The notes: generated by a model not told the origin, from the sequence alone. Shown: positions 1 through 8,394, numbered from the stretch's first letter. The stretch: DNA of 15,384 bases from an uncultured Bacillota bacterium (GCA_905204225.1 CAJKZK010000033.1:1-15384), one strand, 5' to 3'. Translations and numbers: made by a program.

Positions 1-1
1 T

Positions 2-370
2 ATTTATGAATATTTAATAAAAATTAATTATCAGACTCCATATTCTAGTTATGAAAATAGTTTAATTGTTTTAGATAAAAAATATAATAGGGAATTTTTT
101 TCTATTTTAAAATGTTTAACTAATCAAGAATATAAAGAAATATATTTATTAGAAAAAAAATATAATAATAAATTAATTAGTTATTTTTTTGATTATGTTT
201 TTTCTTTGAATATTAATAATAATTTTCAGATAAAAAATAATTATTTTGCATTAGAAAACGAATTAACAATAAAAGAGAATAAAAACTATATTCAAGTTAT
301 TGATTATTTATTTTGTTTTATTGTTTTAATTCTCATTTATTATTTATTAAATAATTATGGAAAGATTTAA
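2..370 (+). CDS. partial hypothetical protein with C-terminal membrane segment
   Basis: An open frame enters from the left edge (frame 2) and ends at TAA 368-370, giving the last 122 residues of a protein whose start lies outside the window. The visible part is polar and rich in Lys, Asn and Tyr. It ends in one hydrophobic segment (roughly residues 98-117 of the fragment, around FCFIVLILIYYLLNN) with only a few residues after it, so it looks tail-anchored. The stop overlaps the start of the next gene by 14 bp, indicating translational coupling and a shared operon. I do not recognise the family. A role in a membrane or pilus-like complex is possible from the pairing of two small single-span proteins, but nothing in the sequence proves it. 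Reading-frame continuity and the overlap support it being real. Confidence 0.6.
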   Translation: MYEYLIKINYQTPYSSYENSLIVLDKKYNREFFSILKCLTNQEYKEIYLLEKKYNNKLISYFFDYVFSLNINNNFQIKNNYFALENELTIKENKNYIQVIDYLFCFIVLILIYYLLNNYGKI

Positions 371-683
371 TATTATAAAAACTACATTAGTATTATTTTG
401 TACTTTATTTTTTATTGAAATAAGTAATTATTCTTATTTAAGAGAATATTTATTATTAGAAAGTAAAATAATATCTTATTATATAAGTAAAGAATGTGGA
501 TTATCTAATAAAGTAATGAATTATGTTTATAATAAAGATTATGAATTAATTTATGATGAAAATAATGGTAAACAAATAGGAGATTTAGTTTATTATAAAT
601 TAGAAAAAGATTATAATAGTTTTTTCTTTATTAATAAAAAAATTGTAATTGAAAAAAGTGTTATTTTAGGTAGTTATTTATAA
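357..683 (+). CDS. small hypothetical protein, N-terminal membrane anchor
   Basis: A 108-aa protein starting at ATG 357 inside the end of the upstream gene (14-bp overlap), so probably translated by coupling; no clear Shine-Dalgarno site is visible. Residues about 7-22 (IIKTTLVLFCTLFFIE) form one membrane or export segment after a short N-terminus with a positive charge. The remaining ~85 residues are polar and Tyr/Lys/Asn-rich and would be outside the membrane. The shape (short N-tail, one helix, small globular part) resembles pseudopilins and TadE-like proteins, but no processing motif is clear, so this is only a suggestion. Its TAA stop (681-683) directly abuts the stop codon of the opposing mutM-coaE gene, with no visible terminator between them. 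Confidence 0.6.
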   Translation: MERFNIIKTTLVLFCTLFFIEISNYSYLREYLLLESKIISYYISKECGLSNKVMNYVYNKDYELIYDENNGKQIGDLVYYKLEKDYNSFFFINKKIVIEKSVILGSYL

Positions 684-2081
684 TTATTTATTAAAAAAAT
701 ATTCTAAAGCCATATCAGCGTTTTTCTTTAATTCATCTAATGAATAATTATTATGAATTATATAATCACATTTTGAAATATATTTATCAAATTTGCTTGA
801 TGAATTTAATTTAATATCTAATGAAGGAGTTTTACTATTTCTTATTTGTAAATGATTTAATTGAGAAGTTAAAGATGCATCAATACCAATAATGAAATCC
901 ATTAATAAATTGATTTTTGATTCAAACATTAATGGTACTTCAATAAATATGGCTTTTTCTTCTTTATTATTTTCTTTAAATTCTTTAATTGCTTTTTTTA
1001 CTAAAGGGAAGAAATAATTTTCTAATTTCACTTTTTTTTCTAAGTCATTAGAAATAATTTGTTTAATATATTCTTTAGAAATTGTTCCATTATCTTGAAT
1101 AACAGCTTCTGTAAATAAATTTATCATATATTTTTTAGTTTCTAATTTTTTATATAATTCATTAATATATTGGTCACTAGAAAAAGTTTTATAACCTAAA
1201 TCTTTATAATAATTTAATAAAGTAGTTTTACCAGAAGCAACTTTGCCATATATACCAATGCTTAAACAAACATGTTGGCAATTAGGACAATAAACTGTTC
1301 CTCTTCCTCCTATATAATCTTTTTGCATTAAATGAGAACATCTTTTACATGGTAAATGATATCTTCCATAAGCATTTAATAATATTTGAAATTTGCCATC
1401 TACACCATTTTCTGGATGATAAGATGAAACAGTTGATCCACCTTCTTCGATGGCTTTTAATAAAATTTTACTTGATTCGTTAATGATATTTTGACATTCT
1501 TGCAAAGTGATAGTGTTAGCTTTTCTAAAAGGATTAATTTTGCAAGCAAATAAAGTTTCATCAGCATAAATATTACCAATACCCGCAATAATTGTTTGAT
1601 CTAAAATGGCTGATTTTATTTCTGTTTTTAAATTATGTAATTTATTAAATAAATAATTAGGATCAAGATTAAATGGCTCAGGGCCTAATTTTTTTAAACA
1701 TTCAGCTTCTAAATAATCATTATCATTATGTAATTCCATAATCCCAAATTTTCTTGTGTCATCATAAATAACTTTTTCGTTATTATTAAGATGAAAAACT
1801 ATCCTAGCATGTAAAGAATTTGGCTCATTTTCTAAATAATAATAATATTTTCCTTCCATTCTTAAATGTGAAATTAAAGCTTTATGATTATTAAATAAAA
1901 AAATAAGAAATTTACCTTTTCTTTTTATATCTATGATAGTCGCTCCTTCAAGAGAATAAAATTCATTAATAGGAGTTAAAATCATTTTTGGATATAAAAT
2001 ATCTATTGATTTAATGGTTTTATTTAATAAATGTTTTTTTAAACTATTTTTAACTGTTTCTACTTCTGGTAATTCTGGCAT
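684..2081 (-). CDS. mutM-coaE: fused formamidopyrimidine-DNA glycosylase / dephospho-CoA kinase
   Basis: A 465-aa two-enzyme fusion. Residues 1-272 are MutM (Fpg), which excises 8-oxoguanine and other oxidised purines and nicks the abasic site. Present are MPELPEVE with the Pro2 nucleophile and Glu3, the Lys57 region, DDTRKFG (107-113), GIGNIYADE (167-175) and a zinc finger with Cys245/248/265/268 around GGRGT. Residues 273-465 are CoaE, the last step of coenzyme A synthesis: P-loop GKVASGKT (279-286), Asp303, VPLMFES (382-388) and YIIHNN near the end. Each half is of normal length and only about ten residues join them. There is no ATG, GTG or TTG in frame at the junction, so the kinase has no start of its own. 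The frame extends upstream to 2138, but 2081 is right because Pro must follow the initiator Met and AAAGGAG lies 5 nt before it. The kinase lid (around 411-435) is divergent from the usual form, so its activity is less certain than the glycosylase's. It is the last gene of the dnaE-polA operon, 10 nt after polA. Confidence 0.93.
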   Translation of the reverse strand: MPELPEVETVKNSLKKHLLNKTIKSIDILYPKMILTPINEFYSLEGATIIDIKRKGKFLIFLFNNHKALISHLRMEGKYYYYLENEPNSLHARIVFHLNNNEKVIYDDTRKFGIMELHNDNDYLEAECLKKLGPEPFNLDPNYLFNKLHNLKTEIKSAILDQTIIAGIGNIYADETLFACKINPFRKANTITLQECQNIINESSKILLKAIEEGGSTVSSYHPENGVDGKFQILLNAYGRYHLPCKRCSHLMQKDYIGGRGTVYCPNCQHVCLSIGIYGKVASGKTTLLNYYKDLGYKTFSSDQYINELYKKLETKKYMINLFTEAVIQDNGTISKEYIKQIISNDLEKKVKLENYFFPLVKKAIKEFKENNKEEKAIFIEVPLMFESKINLLMDFIIGIDASLTSQLNHLQIRNSKTPSLDIKLNSSSKFDKYISKCDYIIHNNYSLDELKKNADMALEYFFNK

Positions 2082-2086
2082 AAAAA

Positions 2087-2093
2087 CTCCTTT
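2087..2093 (-). promoter_or_regulatory. ribosome binding site of mutM-coaE
   Basis: AAAGGAG on the minus strand, 5 nt before ATG at 2081, overlapping the polA stop codon. It fixes the start at MPELPEV rather than at the in-frame ATG at 2138 inside polA. Confidence 0.85.
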
Positions 2094-4698
2094 ATTTACA
2101 ATCGTACCATGTTTTAGCACATGACCCATCAACTTCAAGTTTTACTTTTAATGGATAAATATTTTCCATAGTTGATTTAACTAAATTATACATAATTTCT
2201 TTTTCTTCAGGATATATTTTAAAAATTAATTCATCATGTATTTGTAATATTAATTTTGATTTTAATTGTTGTTTAGTAATTTCTTCATCAATTTTAATCA
2301 TAGCCATTTTAATTAAATCGGCAGCAGTTCCTTGTATTGGTGCGTTTTGCGCGGCTCTTTTACCAAATTCTCTAGTTTGATAATTATCAGAATTTAATTC
2401 TAATATATATCTTCTTCTTTTAAATAAAGTAGTTACATAATTGTTTTTATTTGCAAATTCTATAACATTATCAAAATAAGTTTTAATTTCTGGATACACT
2501 AAATAAAAATTATTGATAATGGTTTTTGCTTCTTGAATAGGGCATGATAATTGTTCGGCTAATCCCCAGTCAGATATTCCATATACTATACCAAAATTAA
2601 CAGTTTTAGCTTTTCTTCTAAGGTTAGAAGGAACTTCTTCATTATTAGGAATATTAAATATTTCTCTAGCAGTCTGTTCATGAACATCTTTTCCTTCGTT
2701 AAATGCTTTTATTAATAAAGAAACATTAGCCATATGAGAAAGCAATCTTAATTCAATTTGAGAATAATCTAAACTTAATAATGATAAATTATCTTCATCA
2801 TAAAAGAATGCTTTTCTAATTAATTTTCCTTCTTCATCACGAACAGAAATATTTTGTAAATTTGGTTCAGAAGATGATAATCTACCTGTAGTAGTTAAAG
2901 CTTGATTAAATAAAGCATGAATTTTACCATCAGGGAATATATAATCACTTAAACCTGATGTATATGTTGATATTAATTTTGAATATTTACGATATTCTAT
3001 TAATAAAGGAACGATTGGATGTAAATGTTTAATATTATTTAATATTTCAATAGAAGTAGATTGTTTTTTGTTAGATGGTAACATTAATTTGTTAAATAAT
3101 AAATCTGCGACTTGTTTAGGTGAAGATAAATTAATTTTAACTCCAGCAAGTTCATCGATTTTTTCTGTTAATTCATTTAAAATAATTTTATATTTTTCAT
3201 TAATGATATTTAATGCTTCTTTATTTAATGGAAAGCCTTCTATTTCCATTTTAGCTAAAACAATAGCAAGTTTTAATTCAATATTATTATATAAATCATA
3301 ACAATCAATTTCTTTTAACGATTCAATAACTTCATCTTTTATTGAATTTATTACATAAGTTAAATTACATGTTGAAGAATTGTCATCAAATAATGTTAAT
3401 TGATCATTAGATAAAATATTTTTTCCAAAATAAGCACAAACAGTAATAGGATCATTAGCTAAAGAAGAATCTAATAAATAAGACGCTAATAATAAATCAA
3501 AAGTAATACCATTTAATTGAATATGATCTTTATTAAGTAAAACATACATAGCTTTAGAATCAAATGTTGCTTTTTTATTATTTTCGTTAGTAATAAAATT
3601 AATGAAATCTTTATCTTTTTTTGCTAAAGAATAATCATAAATATAAACAGTTTTATCGTCAGCAAAAATAACATTATTAACATTCGCGTGATGATAATTA
3701 GTTTGATTATAATCTAAAACAAAAGTAGAAATATTATTAGGTAAATCTTTAAAAGAAGATATTAATATTTTTTCAAATTTAATACTTTTTTCTGTGGTAG
3801 TTTTATGTATATTTCTTTTCTTTGAATTAGGTTTTAATTTTTTTAATAAAGAATAAAATTCTTCTTTAGTATAAAAAGATGATAATTCATTGAAATCATA
3901 ACCGGAATATTCTAAATCTTCTAAAGTAAATGGTAATGGAACATCAGTATCAATAGTGGCTATATGTTTACAAAATTTACCTAAATCTTGATTATCAATA
4001 ATTTTTTGCGCTAATTTACTTTTTTCATTTTTCATTGCTTCAATAATTCCTTCTAAAGAAGAATATTGTTGCAATAATTTAATTGCAGTTTTTTCTCCTA
4101 CACCAGGTATACCTTTGATATTATCACTTGGATCGCCCATTAATCCTTTATAATCTCTTATTTGATCTGGAGTAAGTCCCATATCATTAAATAATGATTC
4201 TTTATTCATGATTTTTATTTCTTTAATTCCTTTTGTAATCATATAAATAGAAATATTATTATTAATTAATTGAAGATAATCTTTATCAGAAGTATATACA
4301 TCAACTTCTAAATTAGCGATTGAGCCAATTTTAGCAACTGTTCCTGCTAAATCATCTCCTTCATAACCTTCTAATTCATAATAAAATACTCCCATTGCTT
4401 TTAATAATTCTCTAGCAACAGGTAATTGTAATTTTAAATCTTCATCGATTGGTTTTCTTTGAGCTTTATATGTTTCCATTTCTTTATGACGAAAAGTTTT
4501 TTTGCCTGTATCAAAAGAAACAAATAACAAATCTCCATCTTTTAAAGTAGAGATTATTTTATTCATCATATTAGTAAATCCAAAAATTGCATTTGTAGGA
4601 AAACCATCTTTTCTACGCATGATTGTTCCTGTAAATGAAGTGGCATAATACGCTCTAAAAAGAAGAGAATTTCCATCTACAATAACTAATTTTTTCAT
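2092..4698 (-). CDS. polA: DNA polymerase I
   Basis: An 868-aa family A polymerase for Okazaki-fragment processing and excision-repair gap filling. Residues 1-290 are the 5'-3' flap nuclease: VDGNSLLFRAYYA, YEGDD (112-116), TSDKDYLQL and GDPSDNIKGIPGVGEKTA (188-205). Residues about 310-450 match the proofreading-exonuclease fold, but its catalytic acids are lost: the usual DTE reads DYN (329-331) and the second motif reads TFDSKAMYVLL, as in the inactive domain of Bacillus/Geobacillus PolA. Residues 470-868 are the polymerase: TGRLSSSEPNLQNI, motif A LDYSQIELR (Asp644), motif B RRKAKTVNFGIVYG (694-707) and motif C HDE (821-823), ending in TWYDCK. Its start overlaps the dnaE stop by 4 bp (ATGA) and a strong GGAGG lies upstream, so it is cotranscribed with dnaE. 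The order polA-mutM-coaE is conserved in Gram-positive bacteria. Confidence 0.97.
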   Translation of the reverse strand: MKKLVIVDGNSLLFRAYYATSFTGTIMRRKDGFPTNAIFGFTNMMNKIISTLKDGDLLFVSFDTGKKTFRHKEMETYKAQRKPIDEDLKLQLPVARELLKAMGVFYYELEGYEGDDLAGTVAKIGSIANLEVDVYTSDKDYLQLINNNISIYMITKGIKEIKIMNKESLFNDMGLTPDQIRDYKGLMGDPSDNIKGIPGVGEKTAIKLLQQYSSLEGIIEAMKNEKSKLAQKIIDNQDLGKFCKHIATIDTDVPLPFTLEDLEYSGYDFNELSSFYTKEEFYSLLKKLKPNSKKRNIHKTTTEKSIKFEKILISSFKDLPNNISTFVLDYNQTNYHHANVNNVIFADDKTVYIYDYSLAKKDKDFINFITNENNKKATFDSKAMYVLLNKDHIQLNGITFDLLLASYLLDSSLANDPITVCAYFGKNILSNDQLTLFDDNSSTCNLTYVINSIKDEVIESLKEIDCYDLYNNIELKLAIVLAKMEIEGFPLNKEALNIINEKYKIILNELTEKIDELAGVKINLSSPKQVADLLFNKLMLPSNKKQSTSIEILNNIKHLHPIVPLLIEYRKYSKLISTYTSGLSDYIFPDGKIHALFNQALTTTGRLSSSEPNLQNISVRDEEGKLIRKAFFYDEDNLSLLSLDYSQIELRLLSHMANVSLLIKAFNEGKDVHEQTAREIFNIPNNEEVPSNLRRKAKTVNFGIVYGISDWGLAEQLSCPIQEAKTIINNFYLVYPEIKTYFDNVIEFANKNNYVTTLFKRRRYILELNSDNYQTREFGKRAAQNAPIQGTAADLIKMAMIKIDEEITKQQLKSKLILQIHDELIFKIYPEEKEIMYNLVKSTMENIYPLKVKLEVDGSCAKTWYDCK

Positions 4699-7600
4699 TT
4701 ATCTTCCTCCAAATTTGTAATTTTTTCACTTATAAATGATAATTCGTTTTCGTTTTTAAATCTACCATAAATAAGTATTGCTTTATCTTTTATTAATAAA
4801 TTTTGATATTCATTATAAGTTCTAGGAAAAACCACTACTTCAATAGAGCTTGTATCATCTTGAACTTGTAAAATAGCCATATTTTGCTTTTTCTTTGTTT
4901 TAATTATTCTAATATCTTTAATAATTACTGCAATATTAAGATAAGAAAAATTATTTATATTTATTTGTTCTATAAGTGGTTTAATTTTCAATTTATTAAT
5001 AGTGTTTTTATAATTAATTAATAATGATCCAGATAATAATATATTTAAAGAATTATATTCATTTTCATATTTAATTTTTAAATCTTCTTCATGTTTATCA
5101 ACTATTGGTAAGAATTCTTTTAATTCATCATTATCCATGTTTAAATTAGATATATTTTTATAAAATGAAAGATAAGTTTTATATTTTTCTTTTATATATT
5201 CTCTATTAGAGTCAAATTCATCAAAACAACCAGCATTAATTAAATTGTTTGTTATATCTATAGAGAAATTGCTATTTAAAGCTAATTTAATATAATCATT
5301 AAATGAAGATATTTTGTTATTTTGTAAGATATTTATTATTTGTTTATTTATACCTTTAATATTAGTAAAAGGAATATATAAATATTGATTTTTAAAAATA
5401 TATTCTTGTTTAGAAATAGTAATTGAAGGTAAATGTAATTTTAAATTAAAATATCTTAATTCATTTTGTATTTCATAAATCTTAGGATCATTTAAAGAAA
5501 TTTTATTTAAACATGCTAGATAAAAACAACTTGGATAATTTGCTTTTATGTAACTTAGATAATAAGTGATAACACTATAACAAACTGTATGAGATTTATT
5601 GTATCCATAATTAGCAAATTTATAAATTGAATTATAAATATTATTAGCTTCATCTTCACTTAATTTATTACTTAAACAACCTTTTATAAAATCATCTTTT
5701 AATTCGTTTAAAATAGAAGAATCTTTTTTAGATATGGCTCTTCTAAATAAATCTGCTTTTCCTAATGAAAATGAAGCACAAGTTTTAACTATTTCCATAA
5801 TTTGTTCTTGGTAAATTATTACTCCATAAGTTGGTTTTAAAATAGGTTCAAGTAAAGGATGGATATAATTAATTTTTAAATGTTTGTTTTTATTATTTGC
5901 ATAAATAGGAATGTTATCCATTGGACCTGGTCGATATAAAGCAAGTAAAGCCACTAAATCATCAAAATTATTAATGATAACTTCTTTTAAAGCTTTAGTA
6001 ATACCTTGTGAATCTAATTGGAATATATTAGATGTAAAACCTAAATTTAATATATCAAAAGTTTTTTTATCATTAAAAGAAATTTTTTTAATATCAAATG
6101 AAGAATCATAATAAGTATGGATATAATTAATCATATTTTCTATCAATGTTAAATTAGATAAGCTTAAAATATCCATTTTTAAGAACCCTAATTCTTCAAG
6201 TAAAGGTGCTTCAAAATGAGTAATATTTAAATTATTATTATTTTTGTGAATTGGAATAACTTGTTCTAATTCTTCATCATTAATGATAATTCCAGCCGCA
6301 TGTATTCCACTTTGTCGAGGTAAATCTTCAATTTTTTTAGCTAATTTAATGATTTCTAAAAAATAATCATCTTTCATCAATAAACGAAAGTCTTCATTAT
6401 ATTTATATGCATCTCTAAATGAATCATATTTATTAATGGCTTTAGATAATGTATTAATATCATTATTATTATATGAAAATACTCTTCCAATATCTCTTAA
6501 TGCTTGTTTAGCTTTCATAGTTTGAAAAGTAATAATCAAAGATGTTTTATTTTGACCATATTTTTGATTAATATAATTAATTATTTCATCTCTTCTATAA
6601 TCGGCAAAATCAATATCAATATCTGGCATTGATGTTCTTTCTGGATTTAAAAATCTTTCAAATAATAAATTATATTTAATAGAATCAATTTCAGTTATAT
6701 TTAATAAATAAGAAATTAATGAACCTGCAGAAGAACCTCTACCAGGACCAACTGGAATTTTATTATCTTTAGCAAATTTTACATAATCTTCAACAATTAA
6801 AAAATAATCTAGATAACCCATTTTTTCAATTATATCTAATTCATAATTCATTCTTGATATATATAAATTATTATCTAAAGATAATTCTTTTAAACGTTTC
6901 AAACATTTATTTTTAATATTTTCTTTTTTATTTTCATTCAATGGATAAATTAATAATTTACCTCTTTTTTTATTGAAAGTGAAATCTTTTAATAAGTTTT
7001 GTATTTTAACACTATTTTCAATTTCTTCATTATAATATAAAGATAAAATTACATTTTTTGATAAGAAGAAATAAGGTCCTTCTTCATTTTTATTTGTTAA
7101 TTTTGTATCATTTTTAATTGCTTGTAAAATTGTTAAACCTATTGCATCTTGTTTATTAAGATATAAATGTTTATTAAAAGCAACTTTATTTATATTTTTT
7201 GTCTTTTCTCTTAATAAATTTATTAAATAAATATCTTCTTTTTTATATATTTCAATTCCTAAATAAAAATAAGAAAAAATTGATTTAATTTTATTTATTT
7301 CTAATAATAAATTATCTAAATCATGTTCAATTAAAAAATCTTTAATAGGTTTATTAGATAATGTAGGTAATATACATACTAAACCATCACTATAATTTGA
7401 TAAATTTTCTAAATTAATTCCATTTGGATATGATGAAATAATTTTAATTAAGTTTTTATATCCTTGTTCATTAATAATGTATAAACTTAATAAAACAGGA
7501 AATTGATTATTTAATAAATATATAATTGTGGAACCATATAATGGTTTAGATTTAAATTTATTTTTATATTTTTCAATATCAGAATATGCATGCATATTAA

Positions 7601-7724
7601 CTAAATCACAAATTCCGAAATAGGAATAATTATTTTTATCACAAATTGAAAAAATATCTTCTATTTTTAAAGTAGAAGAAAGAAAAGTATATCCAGAATA
7701 AATGTTTAAAGGACAATAATTCAT
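4695..7724 (-). CDS. dnaE: DNA polymerase III alpha subunit, DnaE type
   Basis: A 1009-aa family C replicative polymerase. The catalytic acids are in MPDIDIDF (366-373; Asp370 and Asp372) and in GFLKMDILSL (Asp518). PVGPGRGSSAGS (324-335) and YGYNKSHTVCYS mark the palm/fingers, helix-hairpin-helix segments follow, and an OB-fold domain (about 915-1005) ends the protein. Length and order fit the DnaE1/DnaE3 type rather than PolC; Bacillus DnaE is about 100 residues longer. The N-terminal PHP domain (1-200) looks degenerate: the HxH metal-ligand motif is replaced by PLNIYSGYT (5-13) and the acidic TDD-like motif by CDL, so it probably has no metal-dependent proofreading. In Bacilli such DnaE works beside PolC, extending primers on the lagging strand; no polC is in the window. 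It is first in the operon with polA and mutM-coaE. No Shine-Dalgarno site precedes the start (see its promoter). Confidence 0.96.
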   Translation of the reverse strand: MNYCPLNIYSGYTFLSSTLKIEDIFSICDKNNYSYFGICDLVNMHAYSDIEKYKNKFKSKPLYGSTIIYLLNNQFPVLLSLYIINEQGYKNLIKIISSYPNGINLENLSNYSDGLVCILPTLSNKPIKDFLIEHDLDNLLLEINKIKSIFSYFYLGIEIYKKEDIYLINLLREKTKNINKVAFNKHLYLNKQDAIGLTILQAIKNDTKLTNKNEEGPYFFLSKNVILSLYYNEEIENSVKIQNLLKDFTFNKKRGKLLIYPLNENKKENIKNKCLKRLKELSLDNNLYISRMNYELDIIEKMGYLDYFLIVEDYVKFAKDNKIPVGPGRGSSAGSLISYLLNITEIDSIKYNLLFERFLNPERTSMPDIDIDFADYRRDEIINYINQKYGQNKTSLIITFQTMKAKQALRDIGRVFSYNNNDINTLSKAINKYDSFRDAYKYNEDFRLLMKDDYFLEIIKLAKKIEDLPRQSGIHAAGIIINDEELEQVIPIHKNNNNLNITHFEAPLLEELGFLKMDILSLSNLTLIENMINYIHTYYDSSFDIKKISFNDKKTFDILNLGFTSNIFQLDSQGITKALKEVIINNFDDLVALLALYRPGPMDNIPIYANNKNKHLKINYIHPLLEPILKPTYGVIIYQEQIMEIVKTCASFSLGKADLFRRAISKKDSSILNELKDDFIKGCLSNKLSEDEANNIYNSIYKFANYGYNKSHTVCYSVITYYLSYIKANYPSCFYLACLNKISLNDPKIYEIQNELRYFNLKLHLPSITISKQEYIFKNQYLYIPFTNIKGINKQIINILQNNKISSFNDYIKLALNSNFSIDITNNLINAGCFDEFDSNREYIKEKYKTYLSFYKNISNLNMDNDELKEFLPIVDKHEEDLKIKYENEYNSLNILLSGSLLINYKNTINKLKIKPLIEQININNFSYLNIAVIIKDIRIIKTKKKQNMAILQVQDDTSSIEVVVFPRTYNEYQNLLIKDKAILIYGRFKNENELSFISEKITNLEEDK

Positions 7725-7730
7725 ATAAAT

Positions 7731-7760
7731 ATTATAATATAATATTTCATCTTTTGTATA
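7731..7760 (-). promoter_or_regulatory. dnaE operon promoter, apparently leaderless
   Basis: On the minus strand there is a perfect -10 TATAAT (7736-7731) with TATACA (7760-7755; 4 of 6 to consensus) 18 nt further upstream. Only 6 nt separate the -10 from the dnaE ATG, so transcription should begin at or next to the start codon. The lack of any purine-rich Shine-Dalgarno stretch before the ATG agrees with a leaderless mRNA. In such AT-rich DNA a chance match is possible. Confidence 0.55.
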
Positions 7761-7839
7761 AATTATTATTAAATTGGTTCATAAATTATATTATATGCAT
7801 TCGCATGATAAAATATGTCGAAAAAATGTTATATTGTTG

Positions 7840-7868
7840 TTGAAAATGTTAAATGACTTCTTTATAAT
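7840..7868 (+). promoter_or_regulatory. rpsU promoter
   Basis: TTGAAA (7840-7845), a 17-nt spacer and TATAAT (7863-7868): a near-consensus sigma-A-type promoter. It faces right and lies 45 nt before the rpsU start. It is divergent from the dnaE promoter about 80 nt away. Confidence 0.8.
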
Positions 7869-7899
7869 AAACTTTGTTGAAGACAAAAATATACACATT

Positions 7900-7907
7900 A
7901 AGGGGTG
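7900..7907 (+). promoter_or_regulatory. ribosome binding site of rpsU
   Basis: AAGGGGTG lies 6 nt before ATG 7914. It also contains an in-frame GTG (7905) that would add three residues. Because that GTG is part of the Shine-Dalgarno site, and bS21 proteins begin MPKTVVR or similar, 7914 is the real start. Confidence 0.8.
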
Positions 7908-7913
7908 AATTTA

Positions 7914-8087
7914 ATGCCAAAAACAGTCGTACGTGAAAATGAATCACTCGATGACGCACTTCGCAGATTTAAAAGACAAGTCAATAAAGCTGGAATTTTA
8001 ACTGAAGCTCGTAAAAGAGAATTCTATTTAAAACCAGGCCTTCGTCGTAAGATGAAGTCAGAGATGGCTCGTAGAAAATCATATTAA
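7914..8087 (+). CDS. rpsU: 30S ribosomal protein bS21
   Basis: A 57-aa very basic protein starting MPKTVVREN, with ESLDDALRRFKRQVNKAGIL (residues 10-29) and an Arg/Lys-rich C-terminus ending MARRKSY: the full-length Bacillota form of bS21. It sits on the small subunit platform near the anti-Shine-Dalgarno end of 16S rRNA and helps initiation on mRNAs. The gene is monocistronic here, with its own promoter (7840-7868) and terminator (8096-8119). Its codon use includes more GC-ending codons (CGC, CTC, GTC) than the neighbours, as expected for a highly expressed gene in this AT-rich genome. Confidence 0.97.
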   Translation: MPKTVVRENESLDDALRRFKRQVNKAGILTEARKREFYLKPGLRRKMKSEMARRKSY

Positions 8088-8095
8088 AAATTTTC

Positions 8096-8119
8096 AAATC
8101 ACCGAAAGGTGATTTTTTT
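8096..8119 (+). terminator. rpsU intrinsic terminator
   Basis: A perfect 8-bp stem AAATCACC / GGTGATTT around a GAAA tetraloop (8104-8107), followed by a T-run, 8 nt after the rpsU stop. Confidence 0.93.
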
Positions 8120-8124
8120 GTTGC

Positions 8125-8161
8125 AAAAAAAGAAACATAATTAATTAAATTAAGTTTCTTT
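8125..8161 (-). terminator. terminator-like hairpin after response-regulator remnant
   Basis: AAAGAAAC (8129-8136) and GTTTCTTT (8154-8161) form an 8-bp stem. On the minus strand it is followed by a run of seven T (8131-8125). It lies just past the end of the response-regulator pseudogene, so it was probably that gene's terminator. The stem is AT-rich and therefore weak. Confidence 0.55.
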
Positions 8162-8394
8162 CTGATAATTTTTTTATTAAATAAAAATCAGGAGTGTCAT
8201 CTTCTTTAAAACATCTAAGCCATTTAATTTTGTTATAATAATATCTAAAATAACTAAACCATAATTATTAACATTTAAAAAAGATAAAGCTTCTAATCCA
8301 TCATAACAAGCATCAACAGAAAATTATTATATTTTAAAATAGTAACTAAAGCACTAGATAAAGATCTTTCATCTTCTGCTAATAAAATTCTTAT
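8145..8394 (-). pseudogene. degraded response-regulator receiver domain
   Basis: Read on the minus strand, the first ~25 codons give IRILLAEDERSLSSALVTIL, a receiver-domain start with the acidic pocket. After about position 8322 the match continues in another frame: SVDACYDGLEALSFL, then LVILDIIITKLNGLDVLKK, which contains the phospho-acceptor Asp. After a second shift KEDDTP and LSERNLI follow, then TAA at 8145. At least two frameshifts are therefore present and the DNA-binding output domain is absent. A GAGGT ribosome site stands 7 nt before the expected start codon, which now reads ATA (8394-8392) instead of ATG. It is the remnant of an OmpR/LuxR-type two-component regulator; no sensor kinase gene is in the window. 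The short hydrophobic frame that starts further upstream at 8475 is not a real protein start. Functions of the original gene are unknown. Confidence 0.8.

Noticed and set aside
2082..2138. N-terminal extension of MutM to an upstream ATG inside polA
   Set aside because: MutM needs Pro immediately after the initiator Met as catalytic residue, and the ribosome site fits only the start at 2081.
3068..3301. Frames antisense to polA, dnaE, the lipoprotein and the surface genes
   Set aside because: They sit opposite well-supported coding sequence, have no ribosome sites and no recognisable motifs; they are chance open frames in AT-rich DNA.
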